From Anaerolineae bacterium (GTDB lineage: Bacteria > Chloroflexota > Anaerolineae > JAFGEY01), in the NCBI GenBank assembly GCA_016929205.1, contig JAFGJF010000050.1, positions 1-5,679 on the forward strand: a stretch of 5,679 nt of DNA. Reading direction: 5' to 3'. Below are positions 5,294 to 5,679 of this stretch, in pieces. The notes beneath the pieces were generated by a model. The model saw only the letters and a list, made by a program, of their open reading frames with translations. It was not told the origin of the DNA and did not search any database. Position numbers and translations under genes: made by a program. How positions within the stretch are numbered: position 1 is the first letter of the stretch; each line of letters begins with the position of its first letter.

Positions 5294-5679
5294 ATGAAAG
5301 CAATCCAAGCACAGGAACTGACCCGCGACTATAACGGGCTGCGGGCCGTGGATCAGATCAGCTTTGAGGTCGAGCCCGGCGAGATCTTTGGTTATCTGGG
5401 CCCCAACGGCGCGGGCAAGACGACGACGATCAAGATGCTCACCGGGCAGCTGCGTCCCACCTCGGGAACAGCTCGCGTTGCCGGCTGTGACGTGGTCGAG
5501 GAACGACAGCAGCTCAAGCCACAGATCGGCGTCGTCTTTGAGCACCAAAACATCTACGAGCGGCTGTCGGCGCGTGACAATTTGCTCTTTGCCGCCCGCC
5601 TCTATGGCGTGCCCAAATCGCGCGTCGACGAGATGCTGGTCCGGCTGGGGTTGAGCGATCGCGCCAAAGAAAAGACCAA
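5294..5679 (+). CDS. ABC transporter ATP-binding protein (DrrA/NatA type), 3' partial
   Basis: The first 128 residues of an ABC ATPase, cut by the window end before the signature and Walker B motifs. Walker A is canonical, GPNGAGKT at 36-43, followed by TT. The Q-loop glutamine is Q85 in VVFEHQN. The wording around Walker A (GYLGPNGAGKTTTIKML) is typical of the ATPases that pair with ABC-2 type export permeases, so an export role is likely, with a permease gene expected just downstream (inference). The ATG at 5294 has AGAGGG (5283-5288) as ribosome binding site; an in-frame GTG at 5288 overlaps that site and is less likely. Residues 79-128 align without gaps to residues 76-126 or so of the degenerate ATPase encoded upstream, with many identities, so the two domains are paralogues. 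It has its own promoter after a terminator and is therefore a separate transcription unit. Substrate unknown. Confidence 0.92.
   Translation, partial: MKAIQAQELTRDYNGLRAVDQISFEVEPGEIFGYLGPNGAGKTTTIKMLTGQLRPTSGTARVAGCDVVEERQQLKPQIGVVFEHQNIYERLSARDNLLFAARLYGVPKSRVDEMLVRLGLSDRAKEKT

Overview
The window is a densely packed, plus-strand piece of a bacterial chromosome. It has moderately high GC, short or overlapping gene junctions and ordinary Shine-Dalgarno sites. It holds the end of a redox operon, a regulatory-looking ABC/LytTR fusion gene, a terminator, and the promoter and start of an ABC transporter operon. No RNA gene, insertion sequence or CRISPR array is visible. The long tandem multiheme cytochromes and the ABC-LytTR fusion would suit an anaerobic or thermophilic environmental bacterium. 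A Chloroflexota-like organism is my best guess, but this is a weak inference without database searches.

Region 1 (1-4103) carries four genes in tight order. They are the C-terminal part of an NAD(P)H/FAD pyridine-nucleotide oxidoreductase, a five-helix membrane protein with two His-x13-His pairs that reads as a diheme cytochrome b, a membrane-anchored 12-heme c-type cytochrome, and a membrane-anchored 18-heme c-type cytochrome. Spacings are a 7-bp overlap, 9 bp and 3 bp, so these genes are very likely one transcript. Read as a pathway, electrons from NAD(P)H pass to FAD, cross the membrane through two stacked b hemes, and enter a 30-heme relay outside the membrane. This would be an electron-export (or import) conduit.

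The 18-heme protein is the most striking object. Its centre is six consecutive units of 40 residues (120 bp in the DNA; the last unit is one codon shorter). Each unit has two CxxCH motifs and two extra histidines, enough for two bis-His hemes. The modules flanking the array (three hemes on each side) match the last six hemes of the 12-heme protein next door, where they are adjacent. The 18-heme protein therefore looks like that six-heme domain with a 12-heme tandem array placed in the middle (3+12+3).

Region 2 (4104-5219) holds an ABC-ATPase-like protein fused to a C-terminal LytTR DNA-binding domain, starting most likely at GTG 4159. Its ATPase motifs are nearly all degraded, so it looks like a regulator rather than a transporter motor. 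It ends before a clear intrinsic terminator, and a 15-bp direct repeat with a 20-bp period lies between the stop codon and the terminator. Region 3 (about 5218-5679) has an extended -10 promoter and the first 128 codons of an intact DrrA/NatA-type ABC ATPase, cut by the window end. The degraded LytTR-fused ATPase and the intact ATPase align without gaps over about 50 residues, so they are paralogues and possibly functional partners.
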